Below, piece after piece: positions 1-9,234 of a stretch of DNA of 48,616 nucleotides; the stretch's first letter is position 1, and every line of letters starts with the position of its first letter. The translations under genes and the position numbers were made by a program. Source of the stretch: Pseudomonadota bacterium (GTDB lineage Bacteria > Pseudomonadota > Alphaproteobacteria > ATCC43930 > CGMCC-115725); NCBI GenBank assembly GCA_021812165.1, contig JAKAOO010000003.1, positions 1 through 48,616 of the forward strand. The letters are read 5' to 3'. A model generated the notes under the pieces. The model had not been told where the DNA came from. It made no database searches and saw only the letters and a list, made by a program, of their open reading frames with translations.

Positions 1-2
1 CC

Positions 3-842
3 GCCGATCCCGCCGGCGCGCGCCTGCTTCTCGATCGCATCGCCGAGCGCGCCGAAGAGCGTCAACGACGACGCCAGCAAAAGGAGCTGGCGCGCAAGAC
101 GGCGACCCGCAAGTTGCGGCTTCCGGGCAAGCTCGCCGACTGCACGCGCGAGAGCGCTCTCGGCACCGAGATCTTCCTCGTCGAAGGCGATAGTGCCGGC
201 GGTTCGGCAAAGCAGGCGCGTGATCGCGAGACGCAGGCGATTCTGCCGTTGCGCGGCAAGATCCTCAACGTGGCGAGCGCCAGCCTCGACAAGATGCACG
301 CCAATCAGGAGCTCGCGGACATCGTGCTCGCTCTCGGCGCCGGTTCGGGAGACCGCTATCGCGAAGAGGCGCTCCGATACGAACGGGTCATCATCATGAC
401 CGACGCGGATGTCGACGGCGCCCATATCGCCGCGCTCCTGATGACGTTCTTCTTCCGGGAAATGCCCCGGCTTGTCGAAAGTGGGCGGCTTTATCTCGCG
501 CTGCCGCCGCTTTATCGCTTGAGCCAAGGCGATCTCACTCTCTACGCCCGCGACGATGTCCATCGCGAAGAGCTTTCGAGGAGCGCTTTCAACGGCCGCG
601 GCAAGATTGAGGTCACACGGTTCAAAGGGCTCGGCGAGATGCCGCCCCGTTACTTGAAGGCGACGACGATGGATCCGGCGGAGCGCGTTCTGCTGCGCGT
701 CACTCTGCCGCCTCCCTCTTCGGCGGCCGAAGAATTCGCCCGCGCCGCAGCGCTCGTCGAAACTTTGATGGGGCGGCGGGCGGAGTTGCGCTTCGACTAC
801 ATCCAAAACAATGCCCGCTTTGCGCGCGATCTCGATCTGTGA
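3..842 (+). CDS. parE: DNA topoisomerase IV subunit B, C-terminal part (5' end outside window)
   Basis: This is the last 279 codons of a type IIA topoisomerase ATPase/TOPRIM subunit; the frame is open to the left edge, so the gene is cut by the window and not truncated. The TOPRIM signature EGDSAGG, the RDRETQAILPLRGKILNV block and the metal-binding TDADVDGAHI motif are all present, followed by the FKGLGEM segment. The ending (IQNNARFARDLDL) resembles ParE more than GyrB, whose ending usually reads close to EENALKVANLDI. With ParC it would decatenate daughter chromosomes. Family assignment is secure; the ParE versus GyrB choice rests mainly on the C-terminal motif. Confidence 0.9.
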   Translation, partial: ADPAGARLLLDRIAERAEERQRRRQQKELARKTATRKLRLPGKLADCTRESALGTEIFLVEGDSAGGSAKQARDRETQAILPLRGKILNVASASLDKMHANQELADIVLALGAGSGDRYREEALRYERVIIMTDADVDGAHIAALLMTFFFREMPRLVESGRLYLALPPLYRLSQGDLTLYARDDVHREELSRSAFNGRGKIEVTRFKGLGEMPPRYLKATTMDPAERVLLRVTLPPPSSAAEEFARAAALVETLMGRRAELRFDYIQNNARFARDLDL

Positions 843-892
843 GCATCCTCTGAGAATGGCTTGCGCGCTGGGCTCCGTGCGCTTATTTTTAT

Positions 893-950
893 GGGAGAGC
901 GGCCCCACGGGAAGGTTTCGGGGTCTTTTCTTTTTGTGGCCGGCTCTCCC
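893..950 (+). terminator. Inverted repeat after parE, possible terminator
   Basis: GGGAGAGCGGCCCCAC (893-908) is nearly complementary to GTGGCCGGCTCTCCC (936-950). The loop includes a T-rich stretch at about 925-935, but no long T-run follows the 3' arm. It may end parE transcription or form a structured leader of infA. Confidence 0.4.
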
Positions 951-1103
951 GTGTCCGTCGTTCTCTTGCGGCCTCGCGGGCCGAGACGGTGCTGTGAGGC
1001 TCTTCCACAGGGCGTCGCGCCCGGCACGAACGGGTTGACGGCAGGTCCCGCATTCGGCAGAGGAGAGCGTCGTCATTGGTAGAGCCGTGTTGAGGAGAAC
1101 TCT

Positions 1104-1373
1104 TTGGCGAAAGAGGACCTGATCGAATTCGAGGGTACCGTGCTCGAGCTTTTGCCCGACGCGCGGTTTCGCGTGCGGCTCGACAACGGACACGAGACCC
1201 TCGCCTATTCTTCCGGCCGGATGAAAAAGAACCGCATCCGCATCCTTGCCGGCGACCGTGTGACGGTCGAGATGACCCCCTACGATCTCTCGAAAGGGCG
1301 GATCAACTTCCGTCACAAGGACGAGCGCACGCCGCCGCCGGCCTCGCCCCGACCGCAATTCCGCCGCCGTTGA
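1104..1373 (+). CDS. infA: Translation initiation factor IF-1, variant with basic C-terminal tail
   Basis: An 89-residue S1/OB-fold protein. Residues 1-72 follow IF-1 closely ([13 protein letters not shown]..., [35 protein letters not shown]). The last 15 or so residues form a Pro/Arg-rich tail ([13 protein letters not shown]) that canonical 72-residue IF-1 lacks. Some Hyphomicrobiales carry a second IF-1 of this tailed form. Translation must start at TTG (1104), because MAKE is the conserved N-terminus and a good GAGGAGA ribosome site lies just upstream. The next gene is a DEAD-box helicase, so the pair may act together in translation or cold adaptation (inference). A canonical infA may exist elsewhere in the genome. 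Confidence 0.92.
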   Translation: MAKEDLIEFEGTVLELLPDARFRVRLDNGHETLAYSSGRMKKNRIRILAGDRVTVEMTPYDLSKGRINFRHKDERTPPPASPRPQFRRR

Positions 1374-1501
1374 TCCGAAAACGCCCTCTGCCGTCCCGCC
1401 CAACGCGCGACCCGTTGCCGGCACTTGCCGCAATGGCCGAGGCGCGGCAACGGCGTCTCTGCGATAGGGATTTGAATTTCCTCGCCGGCGCCCCACTTAA
1501 C

Positions 1502-1513
1502 GAACGGCCGTTC
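1502..1513. repeat. 12-bp perfect palindrome upstream of the helicase
   Basis: GAACGGCCGTTC lies about 40 bp upstream of the helicase start in the 177-bp infA-helicase gap. It could be an operator or a small RNA hairpin. No function can be assigned from one copy. Confidence 0.3.
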
Positions 1514-1550
1514 CGCGGCCCGGTATTTGACACAAGGTTACAAACTATCG

Positions 1551-2984
1551 ATGGCTTTTTCTGAACTTGGTCTGTCGCCTGAGATCCTTCAGGCAGTCTC
1601 CGAAGCCGGCTACACCACCCCAACCCCGATCCAAGAACAAGCGATCCCCCACGTGCAGTTGGGGCGCGACGTGCTCGGCTGCGCCCAAACCGGCACCGGC
1701 AAGACGGCGAGCTTCGTCCTGCCGATGATCGACATGTTGGCGGCCGGGCGGGGAAGGGCGCGAATGCCGCGCTCTCTGATCATCGAACCGACGCGCGAGC
1801 TCGCGAGCCAGATCGCTTCCGCGTTCGAGGTCTACGGCAAGTATCACCGCCTGACGATGGCGCTCCTCATCGGCGGCGAAAGCTTCACCGATCAGGAGAA
1901 GAAGCTCGACCGCGGCGTCGATGTTCTGATCGCCACTCCGGGGCGGCTCCTCGATCTTTATGGGCGCGGCAAGATCCTGTTGCAGGATGTGCGCATCCTC
2001 GTCATCGACGAGGCCGATCGCATGCTCGACATGGGCTTTATCCCCGATGTCGAGCGCATCGTTGGACTGTTGCCGAAAGAGCGTCAGACGCTTTTCTTCT
2101 CGGCAACGATGCCGCCCGAGATCAAAAGGCTCGCCGACTTCTTCCTCAGCGATCCGAAAGAGATCGCGGTGACGCCTCCGGCCTCGCCGGCGGAAACCGT
2201 GAAGCAGTCGCTTCTCGTCGTCGGTCCCGCGGACAAGCGCGAAGCGCTTTTCCGCCTGATCCGGTCCGAAGACGTCAAGAACGCGCTCATCTTCTGCAAC
2301 AGAAAGCGCGATGTCGATCTTCTCTCCCGCTCGCTTGCACGGCACGGCTTCGATGTCGCGGCCCTCCACGGAGACATGGCTCAGGCGAGGCGCACCCTCA
2401 CGCTCGAGCGCTTTAAAAACGGCGAGATCCGGCTTTTGGCAGCGAGCGACGTCGCCGCTCGCGGCCTCGACATCGCCGGCCTCTCTCACGTTTTCTGTTT
2501 CGACGTGCCCCATCACGCGGAGGATTATGTCCATCGGATCGGCCGGACCGGCCGCGCGGGGCGTGAGGGCCGCTCCTTTATGCTGGCGGTGCCCGAGGAC
2601 GCCAAGGCGGTGTCGGCGATCGAGAAGTTGATCGGCAGGGAGATCCCGAGGGGGCGGATCGACGGGCTCGCCGAGACGCCGCTCGAGTTCGTTCCGGGCG
2701 GCAGCCGCCTTCCCCCGCGTGTCGAAGGGCGCCCACCGAGGAAATCGTTTTCCAGCCAAAACGTCCCGCGGCAGACGACCAGCCAAGACATCCCGCGGCA
2801 GGCGAAGAGAAGACCGGAAAACGAGGGGCAGCGGGAAAAGACCTCCGACCCGAGGCGTGAGGGAGGACCAACGATCACCGGAAATCCGCAAACACCTCGC
2901 CGCAACGGCGACACCGACGCCGCCGTGGGCTTTGGCGATCATTTGCCCGCTTTTCTCGCGCGCCGACCGAAACACACCCTCTGA
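1551..2984 (+). CDS. DEAD-box ATP-dependent RNA helicase, RhlE-like
   Basis: A 477-residue RNA helicase with the complete core: Q motif with PTPIQEQAIP (about 24-33), Walker A AQTGTGKT (45-52), PTRELASQ (80-87), TPGRLLD (129-135), DEAD (153-156), SAT (184-186), and in the second RecA domain DVAARGLDI and HRIGRTGRAG. After the core comes a basic low-complexity tail with two near-repeats (QNVPRQTTS and QDIPRQAKR), typical of the RNA-binding tails of RhlE-type helicases. ATG 1551 is preferred over TTG 1527 because the core begins immediately after it. Expected roles are ribosome assembly and RNA decay, especially in the cold. The tailed IF-1 lies upstream in the same direction. Confidence 0.93.
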   Translation: MAFSELGLSPEILQAVSEAGYTTPTPIQEQAIPHVQLGRDVLGCAQTGTGKTASFVLPMIDMLAAGRGRARMPRSLIIEPTRELASQIASAFEVYGKYHRLTMALLIGGESFTDQEKKLDRGVDVLIATPGRLLDLYGRGKILLQDVRILVIDEADRMLDMGFIPDVERIVGLLPKERQTLFFSATMPPEIKRLADFFLSDPKEIAVTPPASPAETVKQSLLVVGPADKREALFRLIRSEDVKNALIFCNRKRDVDLLSRSLARHGFDVAALHGDMAQARRTLTLERFKNGEIRLLAASDVAARGLDIAGLSHVFCFDVPHHAEDYVHRIGRTGRAGREGRSFMLAVPEDAKAVSAIEKLIGREIPRGRIDGLAETPLEFVPGGSRLPPRVEGRPPRKSFSSQNVPRQTTSQDIPRQAKRRPENEGQREKTSDPRREGGPTITGNPQTPRRNGDTDAAVGFGDHLPAFLARRPKHTL

Positions 2985-3029
2985 CCCTGTCGTTTGCGAT
3001 GCCGCCATGCGCCAAGAGGAGCCGTCGCG

Positions 3030-3287
3030 ATGAAAACGATCTTCGTCATGATGAAGTGCGAACTCGGCCGCGCCTATGACGTCGCCGATGCGGCCGTCAT
3101 GAAGGTCGAGGAGGTGTCCGAGGTCTATTCCACCTCGGGCCAATACGACCTTTTGATGAAGTGCTACCTGCCGGAAAACGCCGATATCGGCCGCTTTGTG
3201 ACCGAGAAGCTGCAAACGCTTCCGGGGGTCAAGGACACCTTCACGATCATCGCCTTCAAGGCGTTTTCGGACGGCGCCTCGGTCTGA
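3030..3287 (+). CDS. Lrp/AsnC ligand-binding (RAM) domain protein without a DNA-binding domain
   Basis: An 85-residue stand-alone RAM domain. The pattern (MKTIFVMMKCELGRAYDVAD, EVSEVYSTSGQYDLLMKC, LPGVKDTFTIIAFKAF) matches the ligand-binding half of Lrp/AsnC regulators, and the N-terminal helix-turn-helix is missing. Stand-alone RAM proteins form oligomers and bind amino acids; the precise role is unknown. ATG 3030 has an AAGAGGAG ribosome site. It lies between the helicase and a Rieske ferredoxin, all in the same direction, so the three may be cotranscribed. Confidence 0.85.
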   Translation: MKTIFVMMKCELGRAYDVADAAVMKVEEVSEVYSTSGQYDLLMKCYLPENADIGRFVTEKLQTLPGVKDTFTIIAFKAFSDGASV

Positions 3288-3331
3288 CGCCGTCGCGGCG
3301 GAAGAAACGATCCCGCCCCGGAAAGAAGCTC

Positions 3332-3655
3332 ATGAATGCTGAAGCGAGGCGATGGGTCCGAGTGGCGAGCCGCAGCGATCTCGCCGAGGGCGATGTTCTG
3401 GGAGTCGAGGCCGGCGGCCGCCAAATCGCGGTTTACGACTGCGACGGCACCCTTTATGCGACCGACAATATCTGCACGCACGCGCAGGCGCGGCTTTGCG
3501 ACGGCTGGCTCGACGGCGAGGCGATCGAGTGTCCTTTGCATGCGGCGCGTTTCGACGTGCGCACCGGAAAGGTGCTCGCGCTGCCGGCGACCGCGGACTT
3601 GAAGATCTATCCCGTGCGCATCGTCGAAGGGGGGATCGAGGTCGAGATCCCCTGA
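3332..3655 (+). CDS. Rieske-type [2Fe-2S] ferredoxin
   Basis: A 107-residue soluble Rieske protein. The cluster ligands are visible as CTH (residues about 49-51) and CPLH (about 70-73), giving the C-x-H ... C-x2-H pattern; DVRTGKVLALPA follows. It resembles the small electron-transfer ferredoxins of aromatic-ring dioxygenases and the NirD/assimilatory type, and it has no transmembrane anchor, unlike bc1 Rieske proteins. No dioxygenase or reductase is adjacent, so its partner is unknown. ATG 3332 has a GGAAAGAAG site upstream. Confidence 0.9.
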   Translation: MNAEARRWVRVASRSDLAEGDVLGVEAGGRQIAVYDCDGTLYATDNICTHAQARLCDGWLDGEAIECPLHAARFDVRTGKVLALPATADLKIYPVRIVEGGIEVEIP

Positions 3656-3701
3656 GACGGGCCCGTCGGCCCCTGCGGATGCCCCTGGAGGTCCTCTTCC
3701 T

Positions 3702-5798
3702 TCAGTGGAGCCAGCCGCCGAGGATGGCGAGAAGCAAGAGAGCGACGAGGTTGGTGATCTTGATCATCGGGTTGATGGCCGGACCCGCCGTGTCTTTATA
3801 GGGATCGCCGACGGTATCGCCGGTCACCGCGGCCTTGTGCGGCTCCGAGCCCTTGCCGCCCAGATGACCTTCCTCGATGTATTTCTTGGCGTTGTCCCAG
3901 GCGCCGCCGCCCGAGGTCATGGAAATCGCGACAAAGATGCCGGTGACGATGGTGCCGAGAAGCATCGCCCCGAGTGCGCTGAAGGCGTCCACCAGCCCGG
4001 CTGAAAGGGCGATCACGACGAAGAGGAGGATCGGCGCGCCGACAGGAAGGAGCGACGGCAGGATCATCTCGCGGATCGCGGCGCGGGTCAGGAGATCGAC
4101 GGCGAGGCCGTAGTCGGGCTTGGCTGTGCCCTCCATGATCCCCGGGATTTCGCGGAACTGCCGGCGCACCTCGACGACGACCGCACCCGCCGCTCGGCCA
4201 ACCGCCGTCATGCCGAGTGAGCCGAAAAGATACGGCAGAAGGCCGCCGAGGAAGAGGCCGATGACGACAAAGGGATTCTGAAGCGCGAAACGAACGTGGA
4301 GGCCGGGAAAATAGTGCTGAATGTCCTCAGTATAGGCGGCGAAAAGAACGAGAGAGGCGAGCGCCGCCGAGCCGATCGCATAGCCCTTGGTCACCGCCTT
4401 CGTCGTGTTGCCGACCGCATCGAGGGCGTCTGTCGTGCGCCGAACCTCGCGCGGCAGATCGGCCATCTCGGCGATCCCTCCGGCATTGTCGGTGACGGGA
4501 CCGTAGGCGTCGAGCGCAATGATCATCCCGGCCAGGGCGAGCATCGTCGTCACCGCAACGGCAATCCCGAAGAGGCCGGCGATCGCGAATGAAAGGACGA
4601 TGCCGATGCAAATGACGACAACCGGGAGCGCCGTCGCCTCCATCGACACCGCGAGCCCCTGGATGATGTTTGTGCCATGGCCGGTCGTCGAGCTTTGGGC
4701 AATGCTGCGGACCGGCCGGAAGGTGGTCCCGGTGTAATACTCGGTGATCCAAACGATGAGCCCCGTGACCACGAGCCCGATGGCGGCGCAACCAAGCAGC
4801 CCGAGCCCGGTCACCGTCTCTCCCGAAACCATCTTCAAAGGTGCGCCGAAGCCAAAAAGCCAGGCGATGACGAGAGCGATCGCACCGAACGAAAGAATCG
4901 CCGTTGTGATAAGGCCCTTATAAAGGGCCGCCATGATCCGGTTGCTCGCTCCGAGGCGGACAAAGAAGGTGCCGATGATGGAGGTGAGAATGCACACGGC
5001 GCCGATCACCAGCGGCAAAACCATCATCTGGTCGCGTAGAGGCGGGGCGAAAAAGATCGCGCCGAGCAGCATCGTCGCCACCACCGTCACCGCATAGGTC
5101 TCGAAGAGGTCGGCGGCCATTCCCGCGCAGTCGCCGACGTTGTCTCCGACATTGTCGGCGATGACGGCGGGGTTGCGGGGATCGTCCTCCGGAATCCCGG
5201 CTTCGACCTTGCCGACGAGATCGGCGCCGACATCGGCGCCCTTGGTAAAGATGCCGCCGCCGAGACGAGCAAAGATCGAAATGAGGGAGGCACCAAAGGA
5301 GAGCCCCAGCATTGCGTCGAGCACGGAACGCAAATCCGTCGGGCTCAACACAGTGCGCAAGATGACGTAATAAATCGAGATGCCGAGGAGCCCCAATCCC
5401 ACGACCAACAGGCCCGTCACCGAACCGGCCTTGAAGGCGATGGCGAGCCCCGACTTGAGGCCGCCGCGGGCGGCTTGCGCCGTCCGCACATTGGCCCTCA
5501 CCGAAACGTTCATGCCGATATAGCCCGCGCTCCCCGAAAGCACGGCGCCGATCAGATAGCCGACCGCGACCCGCCAGCCGAGAGCCACGCCGAGAATGAT
5601 GAGGACCGCCACTCCCACCATCGCGACCGTCCGGTACTGGCGGTTGAGATAGGCGCGGGCGCCGATCTGGACCGCCCCGGCAATCTCCTGCATGCGGGGG
5701 GTTCCGGCGTCGGCCGACAGCACCTGGCGGCTGGTGAGGAGGCCGTAGAGAAGCGCCAAGACGCCGCAGCCTATGACGAGAGCGTATACCGAACCCAT
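3702..5798 (-). CDS. hppA: Membrane-bound proton-translocating pyrophosphatase, K+-insensitive type
   Basis: A 698-residue, highly hydrophobic integral membrane pyrophosphatase that hydrolyses cytoplasmic PPi and pumps H+. The catalytic loop [11 protein letters not shown] (about 189-199) and the following [19 protein letters not shown] are intact, and so is the late [10 protein letters not shown] motif. The segment [10 protein letters not shown] (about 463-472) has Lys where K+-dependent enzymes have Ala, so this should be the K+-insensitive class. ATG 5798 is chosen because an AGAGGA ribosome site lies 9 nt upstream; ATG 5807 abuts that site directly. The gene converges with the Rieske gene and follows the nusB terminator. 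Confidence 0.96.
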   Translation of the reverse strand: MGSVYALVIGCGVLALLYGLLTSRQVLSADAGTPRMQEIAGAVQIGARAYLNRQYRTVAMVGVAVLIILGVALGWRVAVGYLIGAVLSGSAGYIGMNVSVRANVRTAQAARGGLKSGLAIAFKAGSVTGLLVVGLGLLGISIYYVILRTVLSPTDLRSVLDAMLGLSFGASLISIFARLGGGIFTKGADVGADLVGKVEAGIPEDDPRNPAVIADNVGDNVGDCAGMAADLFETYAVTVVATMLLGAIFFAPPLRDQMMVLPLVIGAVCILTSIIGTFFVRLGASNRIMAALYKGLITTAILSFGAIALVIAWLFGFGAPLKMVSGETVTGLGLLGCAAIGLVVTGLIVWITEYYTGTTFRPVRSIAQSSTTGHGTNIIQGLAVSMEATALPVVVICIGIVLSFAIAGLFGIAVAVTTMLALAGMIIALDAYGPVTDNAGGIAEMADLPREVRRTTDALDAVGNTTKAVTKGYAIGSAALASLVLFAAYTEDIQHYFPGLHVRFALQNPFVVIGLFLGGLLPYLFGSLGMTAVGRAAGAVVVEVRRQFREIPGIMEGTAKPDYGLAVDLLTRAAIREMILPSLLPVGAPILLFVVIALSAGLVDAFSALGAMLLGTIVTGIFVAISMTSGGGAWDNAKKYIEEGHLGGKGSEPHKAAVTGDTVGDPYKDTAGPAINPMIKITNLVALLLLAILGGWLH

Positions 5799-5824
5799 GC
5801 CTTCCATTCCTCTGCGGGACAACT

Positions 5825-5856
5825 CAACAAAAATAGAAACGCCGCACTTTGCGGCG
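5825..5856 (-). terminator. Rho-independent terminator after nusB
   Basis: Read on the minus strand, CGCCGC - AAAGT - GCGGCG forms a 6-bp GC stem with a 5-nt loop (5840-5856), followed by TTTCTATTTTTGTTG. This is a textbook intrinsic terminator for the glyA-to-nusB operon. It sits about 30-60 bp upstream of hppA, so hppA needs its own promoter or depends on read-through. Confidence 0.75.
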
Positions 5857-5950
5857 GCGACTTATGAGAGGGGCGAAACATGCCAGAACGCGGCTTTTGA
5901 GGCAATCGAGCGATCGCGGAGCGCTCCTTCGGCAATCCGTCGCAGCGGCG

Positions 5951-6448
5951 CTAGAACTCGACCGAACGCAAAGTCCGGCCGAGCCGATCGAGGACGCCGT
6001 TCGCGAGCCCCGGCTCTTTGCCGCTGAAAAAGGCGTGGGCGATCGTCGTATATTCGTTGATGGAAACCCGCGGCGGCACATCCTGCCGTGACAGAAGCTC
6101 ATAGACGCCGGCGCGCAGGAGCGCCCGCAAAACCGCATCGAGACGCGAGAGCGGCCAGTCTTCCGCGAGCACCGATGATATTGCCGCGTCGAGCCGATCC
6201 CGATCTCGCATCACCCCGAGAACGATGTCGGTAAAGAAGGAGGCGTCGGCCTCGCCATATCGTTCCCCGTCAATCTCCCGCCCGAGCCGATGTTGCAGGA
6301 ACTCCCGGACCACCGCTTCCGGTGACAGGTCAGGACTGAGCTCGAGCTGATAGAGCGCCTGGATCGCGGCGAGCCTCGCGAGGCTGCGCCGGCGACCGCT
6401 CTGCCGGACGCTATCGGCGCCCTCGTGCGCGGCCAGAGCGGCGGTCAT
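5951..6448 (-). CDS. nusB: Transcription antitermination factor NusB
   Basis: A 165-residue all-helical protein with NusB hallmarks: ARLAAIQALYQLE near the N-terminus, FFTDIVLGV in the middle, RLDAVLRALLRAGVYELL, and VSINEYTTIAHAFF with the conserved NE. It binds boxA RNA with NusE (S10) to prevent premature termination on rRNA operons. Its ATG overlaps the ribH stop codon by four bases (ATGA), so the genes are translationally coupled. The ribH-nusB order is very common in Proteobacteria. A long in-frame upstream extension is non-coding in composition and overlaps ribH, so it was rejected. Confidence 0.95.
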   Translation of the reverse strand: MTAALAAHEGADSVRQSGRRRSLARLAAIQALYQLELSPDLSPEAVVREFLQHRLGREIDGERYGEADASFFTDIVLGVMRDRDRLDAAISSVLAEDWPLSRLDAVLRALLRAGVYELLSRQDVPPRVSINEYTTIAHAFFSGKEPGLANGVLDRLGRTLRSVEF

Positions 6449-6891
6449 GCGCGATCTCCGGCGAGAGCGCGTTTGAGCGCAATCATGGCAAGGCAAGCGC
6501 GTGCCGCTTCTCCGCCCTTGTCGCGCCCTTCTGGCGGCGCGCGCACCAGCGCCTGCGTCTCGTTTTCGACGGTCAAGACGCCGAAGCCGAGCGCAAGCTC
6601 TTCCCGCACCGCCAATTCCTGCAAGGCGCGTGAGGTTTCGGCGCAGATGTGATCGTAATGTGTCGTCTCGCCGCGTATCACGCATGCGAGAGCGACGAAG
6701 CCGTCAAAGCGCCTGTTCCCTCGTGCCGCAAACGCGATCGCCGCCGGCAGCTCGAAGGCGCCCGGAACCGAGACTATTTCGCAAGTCGCGCCGGCGGCCG
6801 CGATCGCCCGTTCCGCCCCGCGCCGGAGCATCTCGGCAATATGCGCGTAGTAGGGTGCTTCCACGAGAAGGATGTGCGGCGGTTTCGTCAT
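6445..6891 (-). CDS. ribH: 6,7-dimethyl-8-ribityllumazine synthase
   Basis: A 148-residue lumazine synthase that condenses 5-amino-6-ribitylaminouracil with 3,4-dihydroxy-2-butanone 4-phosphate, the penultimate step of riboflavin synthesis. The substrate-binding motifs PGAFELP, ACVIRGETTHYDHI (with the catalytic His), GFGVLTVE and DKGGEAA are all present. The length is normal for the family, whose members usually assemble as pentamers or 60-mers. It lies six bases after ribE and overlaps nusB. Confidence 0.96.
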   Translation of the reverse strand: MTKPPHILLVEAPYYAHIAEMLRRGAERAIAAAGATCEIVSVPGAFELPAAIAFAARGNRRFDGFVALACVIRGETTHYDHICAETSRALQELAVREELALGFGVLTVENETQALVRAPPEGRDKGGEAARACLAMIALKRALAGDRA

Positions 6892-6897
6892 CGCTCT

Positions 6898-7509
6898 CTA
6901 CAAATGGGGGTGATGGGGCGCGGCGCCGACCGCGACGAGCCGCGCGAGATAGCGCGCGATCGGGTCGATCTCGAGATTCATCCTCTGCCCCACCACCGCC
7001 TGGCCGAAATTGGTGTTGGCGAGAGTGTGGGGGATGATGGCAACGCCGAAACGGCACCCTTCCGCCTCGTTGACCGTAAGGCTGACGCCGTCGAGCGCGA
7101 CCGAGCCTTTTTCGGCGATAAAGCGCGAAAGATCCTGCGGCGCCTCGAAACGGAAGCGGACGGTCTCCTTTTCCTCGCGCCGTTCGAGGATGCGCGCCAC
7201 CGCGTCCACGTGGCCGAGAACGATATGCCCGCCGAGTTCATCGCCGAGCTTGAGCGGGCGTTCGAGATTGACGGGCGTTCCTTCGCGCCAATCGCCGAGC
7301 GTCGTGCGCAGAAGTGTCTCTCCCGACACCTCGACCGAGAACACTCCCGGCTCCTTCGCGACGACCGTCAGGCAGGCGCCCGAGCAGGCGATCGAGGCGC
7401 CGATCGCGATCAAGGAGGTGTCGTAGCGCGTCGCGATGGTGAGCGCGAGACCCTCCCCGCGCGCGACCCGCTTCACCACGCCGAGATCGGTGACGATGCC
7501 CGTGAACAT
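6898..7509 (-). CDS. ribE: Riboflavin synthase, alpha subunit
   Basis: A 203-residue protein with the tandem lumazine-binding repeats of riboflavin synthase. Repeat 1 starts at the canonical MFTGIV and includes ACSGACLTV; repeat 2 includes GHIVLGHVD and SVALDGVSLTVNE. It dismutates two 6,7-dimethyl-8-ribityllumazine molecules to riboflavin. The ATG at 7509 (MFTGIV) is chosen over an upstream in-frame GTG at 7518. A 108-bp gap separates it from ribD, the largest gap inside this operon apart from the 55-bp glyA-nrdR gap. Confidence 0.96.
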   Translation of the reverse strand: MFTGIVTDLGVVKRVARGEGLALTIATRYDTSLIAIGASIACSGACLTVVAKEPGVFSVEVSGETLLRTTLGDWREGTPVNLERPLKLGDELGGHIVLGHVDAVARILERREEKETVRFRFEAPQDLSRFIAEKGSVALDGVSLTVNEAEGCRFGVAIIPHTLANTNFGQAVVGQRMNLEIDPIARYLARLVAVGAAPHHPHL

Positions 7510-7617
7510 GGCGGACACCCTATCGCCGCGCCCAGAAATTTGCCACCCCTGCCCTATCTTCCGGCAAGCGAAGGCCGCGAGCGATATGGTTATTCGCCGC
7601 CTAAATGGGGAGTGACT

Positions 7618-8724
7618 TCATGCCCGAGCCCGCAGCGCCGTCAGCACATCCTCTCCGACCGCCTCGACCGAGATCGGCTCGAAGGCCGGCGCGTCGGCGA
7701 GCGCGTCGATGCCCAACTCGGCAAGCGCGGGCTCGCCGTCGCCGCCGATGACGAGCGGGGCGTGAAACCAGGCGAGACGATCGGCGAGGCGCGCTTTGAG
7801 GAGCGAGGCGGCAAGCCGCGCTCCGCCTTCAATGAGAAGCCGTGTGATGCCGCGCGCGGCGAGCGCCCTGAGGGCAGCACCGAGATCGAGACCATCGGCG
7901 CTTTCGCCCTCGATCTCGACGACTTCGATTCCCCCCTCGACAAGCGCCTCGCGCCTTCTCGCGTCCGCTTGACGGGACGCGAGAAGCCAAATCGGGTGAG
8001 CGCGTGCGTCGGCGACGATCCGCGCGGAAAGTGGGATCTCGAGCCGGCGGTCGAGGGCGACGCGCACCGGCGAACGATCTGCGAGCCCCGGCAAGCGACA
8101 GGTGAGAAGCGGGTCGTCAGCGAGAACGGTTCCCGTTCCGACGAGAACCGCATCGTGGCTCGCGCGCAAGAGATGCGCGCGCTCGCGCGCAAGATCTCCC
8201 GTGATCCAGCGGCTCTCGCCGCTTCTCGTAGCGATGCGCCCGTCGAGCGAGGTCGCGAGCTTCAAAGTCACGAGCGGCCGGCCGCGTGTCATTCGGCTCA
8301 AAAAGCCGGCATTGACCTCGGCGGCCTCTTCGGCGCAGAGCCCCTCTTCGAGGGCGATCCCCGCTTCGCGCAAGCGGCGCATGCCGCCACTTTTGACTCG
8401 AGGATCGGGATCTTCGAGAGCGCAGACGACGCGCCCGATGCCTGCGGCGATGATGGCTTCGGTGCACGGTGGGGTTTCACCCCAATGACAGCAAGGCTCG
8501 AGGCTCACATAAAGGGTCGCACCCCGCGCCGCTTCGCCCGCGCGGCCGAGCGCCTCGGTTTCGGCATGCGGGCGGCCGCCCTTACCCGTCCAGCCGCGCC
8601 CGAGGACCCGATCTCCCTTGACGACGATGGCGCCGACCGCCGGGTTCGGCCACACCGTACCAAGGCCGCGCCGGGCGAGCGCCAGCGCCGCGCGCATCAT
8701 CAAGAGATCGAAACGCCGGGTCAC
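7618..8724 (-). CDS. ribD: Bifunctional pyrimidine deaminase / 5-amino-6-(5-phosphoribosylamino)uracil reductase
   Basis: A 368-residue two-domain enzyme. The N-terminal deaminase shows the zinc motif HAE (about residues 53-55) and [11 protein letters not shown] (about 77-87). The C-terminal NADPH-dependent reductase has [18 protein letters not shown] and [14 protein letters not shown]. It carries out steps 2 and 3 of riboflavin synthesis. GTG 8724 is taken as start because it overlaps the nrdR stop in a GTGA junction, suggesting coupling; ATG codons 8 and 9 codons further in are alternatives. Confidence 0.95.
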   Translation of the reverse strand: MTRRFDLLMMRAALALARRGLGTVWPNPAVGAIVVKGDRVLGRGWTGKGGRPHAETEALGRAGEAARGATLYVSLEPCCHWGETPPCTEAIIAAGIGRVVCALEDPDPRVKSGGMRRLREAGIALEEGLCAEEAAEVNAGFLSRMTRGRPLVTLKLATSLDGRIATRSGESRWITGDLARERAHLLRASHDAVLVGTGTVLADDPLLTCRLPGLADRSPVRVALDRRLEIPLSARIVADARAHPIWLLASRQADARRREALVEGGIEVVEIEGESADGLDLGAALRALAARGITRLLIEGGARLAASLLKARLADRLAWFHAPLVIGGDGEPALAELGIDALADAPAFEPISVEAVGEDVLTALRARA

Positions 8725-9179
8725 TCGGCATCCGCTGCCATCTGACCGACAAAATCGCCGAAATCCTTGGCTTCCCGGAAATTCCGATAGACCGAGGCAA
8801 AGCGGATATAAGCCACCTGATCGAGGTTGGAGAGCGCCTCCATGACGAGCGAGCCGATCGTCTCGCTCGGAATTTCGCTTTCCCCCGAACTTTCGAGCTG
8901 GCGCACGAGAGAGTTGATGATGCGCTCGACGCGCTCCGGCTCCACGGGGCGCTTGCGCAGCGCGATATAAAGCGAGCGGGCAAGCTTGTCGCGGTCGAAA
9001 GGCTCGCGCTGGCCGTTCTTTTTGATGACAGTCAGTTCGCGCAGCTGCACTCTCTCGAAGGTCGTAAAGCGCGCGGCGCAGCTCGGACAGAACCGGCGCC
9101 GGCGGATGGCGCCGCGGTCGTCGGTCGGCCGCGAATCCTTGACCTGGGTATCATCAGCCCCGCAAAACGGGCAGCGCAT
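8721..9179 (-). CDS. nrdR: Transcriptional repressor NrdR
   Basis: A 152-residue regulator that represses ribonucleotide reductase genes in response to ATP/dATP. The N-terminal zinc ribbon ([13 protein letters not shown] ... [12 protein letters not shown]) and the ATP-cone ([16 protein letters not shown]) are complete. A strong GGAGGAAG ribosome site precedes ATG 9179. It lies between glyA and ribD, a conserved alphaproteobacterial order. No NrdR box pair was recognised in the window, so its targets are presumably elsewhere. Confidence 0.96.
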   Translation of the reverse strand: MRCPFCGADDTQVKDSRPTDDRGAIRRRRFCPSCAARFTTFERVQLRELTVIKKNGQREPFDRDKLARSLYIALRKRPVEPERVERIINSLVRQLESSGESEIPSETIGSLVMEALSNLDQVAYIRFASVYRNFREAKDFGDFVGQMAADAE

Positions 9180-9234
9180 TTCTTCCTCCACCCTCTCGCG
9201 GCGTTCCCCCTCGGGGCGGGCCGCTTCGGCCTTC

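Noticed and set aside
1545-3215. A 556-codon minus-strand frame
   Set aside because: Antisense shadow of the helicase gene; its composition (His/Arg-rich, no motif) is that of a mirror frame.
3656-3701. GACGGGCCCGTC palindrome between the Rieske gene and hppA as a terminator
   Set aside because: No T-run follows on either strand and the stem has no loop; it may be chance in GC-rich DNA.
6649-8745. A 698-codon open frame on the plus strand
   Set aside because: It is antisense to ribH, ribE and ribD, which are certain genes. Its translation is rich in Arg, Glu and Gly without motifs; long antisense frames are common at this GC content.
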